Of a stretch of DNA of 64,000 bases, positions 61,650 through 64,000 are shown piece by piece. The DNA lies in assembly GCA_009617715.1 (NCBI GenBank), contig VTFK01000541.1, positions 62,001 to 126,000 of the forward strand, in the 5' to 3' direction. Origin of the DNA: Plectrocnemia conspersa (lineage: Eukaryota > Arthropoda > Insecta > Trichoptera > Polycentropodidae). Every line of letters begins with the position of its first letter. Position 1 is the first letter of the stretch. The position numbers and the translations under genes were made by a program. Under the pieces are notes generated by a model. It was not told the origin of the DNA, did not search any database, and saw only the letters and a program-made list of their open reading frames with translations.

Positions 61650-62075
61650 GCATTGAAGTGCACTTTTATCGAAAATGCTATATTCATACAGGCTAATTAA
61701 TTATGTAAACGTTTCCAAGAAGGTCATAAAGATATCGAATATGACGATAATATAAAAATTAAAAAGCATTCTAGCATATCAACCACTGATGAAAATGTGA
61801 AAAAATGTATGGATATTGTTCTTTAAAACAGCCAAATTACTGTCTTGGGTATAAAACGAGTAGCAGCTAAATTCGTTCCAAAAACAAAAATTGCAGAGCA
61901 ATTGGTAAATAAAGTTTCTGATTTAAAATCGCTCCAACGAGTCATTCCATGCAATGATATCGAAACCAATCTTTAATCGTCTTAATAGAAAAGCCGAGAC
62001 CAAAAAAAAAAGCACGGCAAGTTCGATCGAATGGCAAGTTTTTTTCCGTAATCATTATACTGGTATGGAAGATCA
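61650..62075 (+). pseudogene. Mariner transposase relic (irritans-like)
   Basis: Plus-strand fragments in order: KRFQEGHKDIE near 61,700, STTDENVKKCMDIVL (61,778), ITVLGIKRVAAKFVP (61,836-61,880), DIETN near 61,957 and KPRPKKKARQVRSNGKFF (61,991-62,044). These match the helix-turn-helix region, the KRVxAKFVP linker, the DIETK segment after the first catalytic aspartate, and the RPKKARQVRS segment of irritans-type mariners. The stretch between VP and DIETN is deleted or scrambled, including the first catalytic aspartate. The relic stops at about 62,075, close to where LTR-like copy B begins, so that insertion may have truncated it. Confidence 0.8.
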
Positions 62076-62088
62076 CATTCTTGAATAA

Positions 62089-62640
62089 GGTTAAACTAGA
62101 CGATAGTGCCACACAAAGCCTTCGTTACGACTAGAAAAAAATCCCATAAATAACACGCAAGGATTGTCCGGTGCATTGAATAAATATTTCTTTGTTACGA
62201 AACAGTCACGGGAAGCAGTATATCACCGAAAGACAAAAATCCCCGTAAGGCCACAACATTTCCGTTGCACAATATGTCACTTTCTAAAGTGACATAAAGA
62301 AGCGAAGCGAGTGCAAAGACACCAAAGAGACTAGCAGACGCCCGCCCGCCAGCGGACGACATACGGTCATGAACGCTCACATCCTGAGAGGGACTCCACC
62401 ATACGAGCACCGCAGCAGATAAATACTGTCGCTGCCACACCAATCATAACTCCGAGGATCTTCCACCGACATCATCCCTCCGCCAGTTTCTCCACCACCA
62501 CTCGGAGAATTACGATCTCACCTATCATAGTCTGTCGCAATATGTAATATAATCTAATAAAATTCTCGCTAGTTTCCACTTGCATATTACTGGCTGCGAA
62601 GTCACACCCCCTAAAAGGGTTAGAATCCCGAAAAATGTAT
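62089..62640 (-). mobile_element. LTR-like dispersed repeat, copy B
   Basis: The minus strand aligns with 25,364-26,312. It has an uninterrupted CTGCTAGT site where copy A received its MITE. The 82-codon minus frame inside (62,195-62,443) is mirrored only partly in copy A and shows no domain, so it is probably not a gene. No internal retrotransposon genes flank it; a solo LTR or a non-autonomous element would fit. Confidence 0.6.
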
Positions 62641-63253
62641 AGTTTACTACGATTTTTTTTGTGTAAAGTAATCCAAAGGACTTTAATTGTGAGGGTAACA
62701 ACTCAAGGTATTTTCCACTATTATTATTCACTACTAACTCGTAATTTTTAGACACAATCGACACCGCCGTGATGCCTCAGTCACAAAATATACCTGCGAC
62801 TTTTTCCTGCCTCCGCAGATAAAGAGGACATTAAGCGGACAACATATTTTGAGCATAGAGGAGATGAAGTAAAATCTCTGATATAACCAAATAGTATATT
62901 TTAGATATTTTTCCAAATTAAAATAAACTCTAGCATAATTATATTATATTTTATGGGGACTACTTAGAATTAAACAATATCAATATTAAATAATTAATAA
63001 ATACGTTTTGATAAAAATGAAAACATTCGTTTTTTTTCCTGTATTACACACCTCGTATATGATTGAGGCAATCCTTAAATCGCCTTTCCTTTGCCATGAC
63101 AATAAATAAGTCACAAAGACAGCCAATCAATGTGACAGGAATTTACTTGAAAGATAAATTCTTCTTTTGTGGTCAATTGAATGGCTCAATGTCACGATTG
63201 GATGCTTACTGGCAAATTAAATAAATTAAACAAATATTGAAACAAAACACAAA

Positions 63254-63255
<2 letters not shown>
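62641..63255. other. A+T-rich DNA, nothing recognised
   Basis: A short balanced patch at 62,750-62,850 is unassigned. If the minus-strand gene is real, this is part of its first intron. Confidence 0.5.

Positions 63256-63256
<1 letters not shown>

Positions 63257-63314
<58 letters not shown>
63257..63314. repeat. (AT)29 microsatellite
   Basis: Fifty-eight uninterrupted bases of AT dinucleotide, the purest simple repeat in the window. It directly abuts the hammerhead-like structure at 63,315. Penelope-like elements are often found next to such tracts. Confidence 0.95.
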
Positions 63315-63316
<2 letters not shown>

Positions 63317-63390
63317 TCATCCCTGGAGACTAACTGATTATGTTAGTCTCCGAGGATGAAGAGTGACAGACTCTTCAAAACGTCAGACGC
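63315..63390 (+). ncRNA. Degenerate hammerhead-ribozyme-like motif of a Penelope-like element
   Basis: The first stem pairs 63,315-63,334 with 63,342-63,361 (18 of 20) around loop TGATTAT. Its 3' arm runs into GAGGATGA, comparable to the hammerhead core CUGAUGA. A 6-bp stem, AAGAGT/ACTCTT (63,359-63,364 and 63,370-63,375), follows, then CAAAACGTC (63,376-63,384), comparable to the second core and cleavage triplet GAAAC-GUC. This order, with the word GGATGA ... AAACGTC, is the recurrent signature at Penelope-like element termini. Core changes (AGG for CUG, A for the first G of GAAA) suggest loss of activity. The motif sits in the presumed first intron of the minus-strand gene. Confidence 0.5.
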
Positions 63391-63556
63391 TCACATACAA
63401 GTAAGATCGCGATGGCATCCGTAGCCAATATCGAAAAAATATATATATACTTTTACTGGTTATATTATATAGTATATTTAACCAGAACACCAAAATACAA
63501 TAACATTAACGTTATTTTTCAGATTATGATTATTATTAAATAATAATTTAACTAAC

Positions 63557-63836
63557 CTTTGATTGGGCCGATGCATCTGATGTTCTCGCCGGAGTCGATC
63601 TTCTCTGAAAGCTCCAAGATGTGCTTTGGAATTTTATAGGCTTTCTCAAGAGCCCCCTTGCCGTTGGTCTCCGGAATGTCTTCGATTCTAAGCATGAGCC
63701 TCATGGCACTCTTTACGGCCTCGACTTGTGTCTCGTTAAGCTCCAAAGATGGCGAATCCACAGTTTCGCATTTCGAAGGTGAGAAACTCAAAAGCACAAC
63801 GGAAAAGAGAAACGCGTGTAACATCACGATAGTCAT
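63557..63836 (-). CDS. First coding exon of a secreted protein, TGF-beta/BMP propeptide-like
   Basis: The ATG at 63,836-63,834 lies in a good insect start context (GCAAAATGA). Upstream in-frame codons contain no other ATG. The 93 encoded residues open with a signal peptide (MTIVMLHAFLFSVVLLSFSP, probable cleavage near Cys23), then a likely N-glycosylation sequon Asn34-Glu-Thr. Residues 45-55 (MRLMLRIEDIP), 69-79 (IPKHILELSEK) and 85-89 (NIRCI) follow the order seen at the N-terminal end of BMP-type propeptides (LLxxLGLxxxP, PxxMLELYxx, NxIRS). The exon stops at AAAG|GTTAGT in phase 1. The mature cysteine-knot domain is not in this exon, and no later exon was recognised to the left. The family call rests on short motifs only; another secreted protein is possible. 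The coding and secretion calls are firmer than the family. Confidence 0.65.
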
Positions 63837-64000
63837 TTTGCAAGACTTAGGCGCAAAGCCAATCAATGTAATCGTCTGTATAACCAGTTAAAAACTAACA
63901 CCTATCACAAAAACATTGTAATGATTAAGAATTCAAACTATTCAAAAAGATGTGATACGTTTAAGCATATATGACGTCAATAATCATTCATGTAAATATG

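Noticed and set aside
62195..62443. 82-codon minus-strand frame as a gene
   Set aside because: It is inside the LTR-like repeat and is not preserved in the other copy.
63834..63866. Start ten codons upstream of the chosen ATG in the signal-peptide exon
   Set aside because: The upstream codon is TTG, not ATG; the downstream ATG has a good context and places the hydrophobic core correctly.
1..64000. CRISPR array, prokaryotic operons, riboswitches or phage genes
   Set aside because: No regularly spaced repeats with unique spacers, no ribosome-binding sites with long adjoining frames, and all recognised elements are eukaryotic.

Overview
The window reads as insect (arthropod) nuclear DNA. It is very A+T-rich by eye, has almost no long open frames, has eukaryotic splice signals, and carries mariner, hAT-type, tRNA-SINE, LINE and Penelope-like relics. 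No operons, rRNA genes, CRISPR arrays or intact tRNA genes were seen. The species cannot be told from the sequence.

Protein-coding content is minimal. The best gene is at the right edge on the minus strand. An exon at 63,557-63,836 begins at a good ATG, encodes a signal peptide followed by what looks like the start of a TGF-beta/BMP-type propeptide, and ends at a clean GT donor (AAAG|GTTAGT). No later exon was recognised to its left, so the rest of the window is either a very long first intron of this gene or intergenic DNA. A sequence at 8,225-8,275 on the same strand (pyrimidine tract, then CAG|GTAAGC) has the form of a recursive-splicing ratchet point, which would fit a long intron. A second candidate exon, with weak trypsin-like similarity, lies at 32,485-32,891 (minus).

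The rest alternates between two kinds of DNA. (1) A dozen or more islands of 150-600 bp have balanced base composition and are rich in CG-containing words, standing out from the A+T background (near 1.5, 4.3, 6.4, 7.5, 8.6, 11.6, 12.7, 21.7, 27.5, 33.4, 40.2, 43.5, 44.2, 47.8, 48.9, 53.7-54.2, 56.5 and 58.2 kb). They look like conserved cis-regulatory DNA. One (7.4-7.9 kb) is packed with TAAT/ATTA homeodomain-type cores, and several share TCCCGG words. (2) Decayed mobile DNA: three mariner relics of different lineages (36.9-37.85, 57.26-57.78, 61.65-62.08 kb), two non-LTR reverse-transcriptase relics (36.06-36.43 and about 49.5-50.4 kb), an LTR-like repeat in two inverted copies (25.4-26.3 and 62.1-62.6 kb), an hAT-type MITE with an 8-bp target duplication nested in the first copy, two or more tRNA-derived SINE families, several palindromic or foldback elements, and a Penelope-like hammerhead motif at 63.3 kb.

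Nothing links these parts into a pathway. The working picture is a regulatory landscape with embedded transposon relics, possibly one giant intron, downstream of the first coding exon of a secreted signalling ligand.
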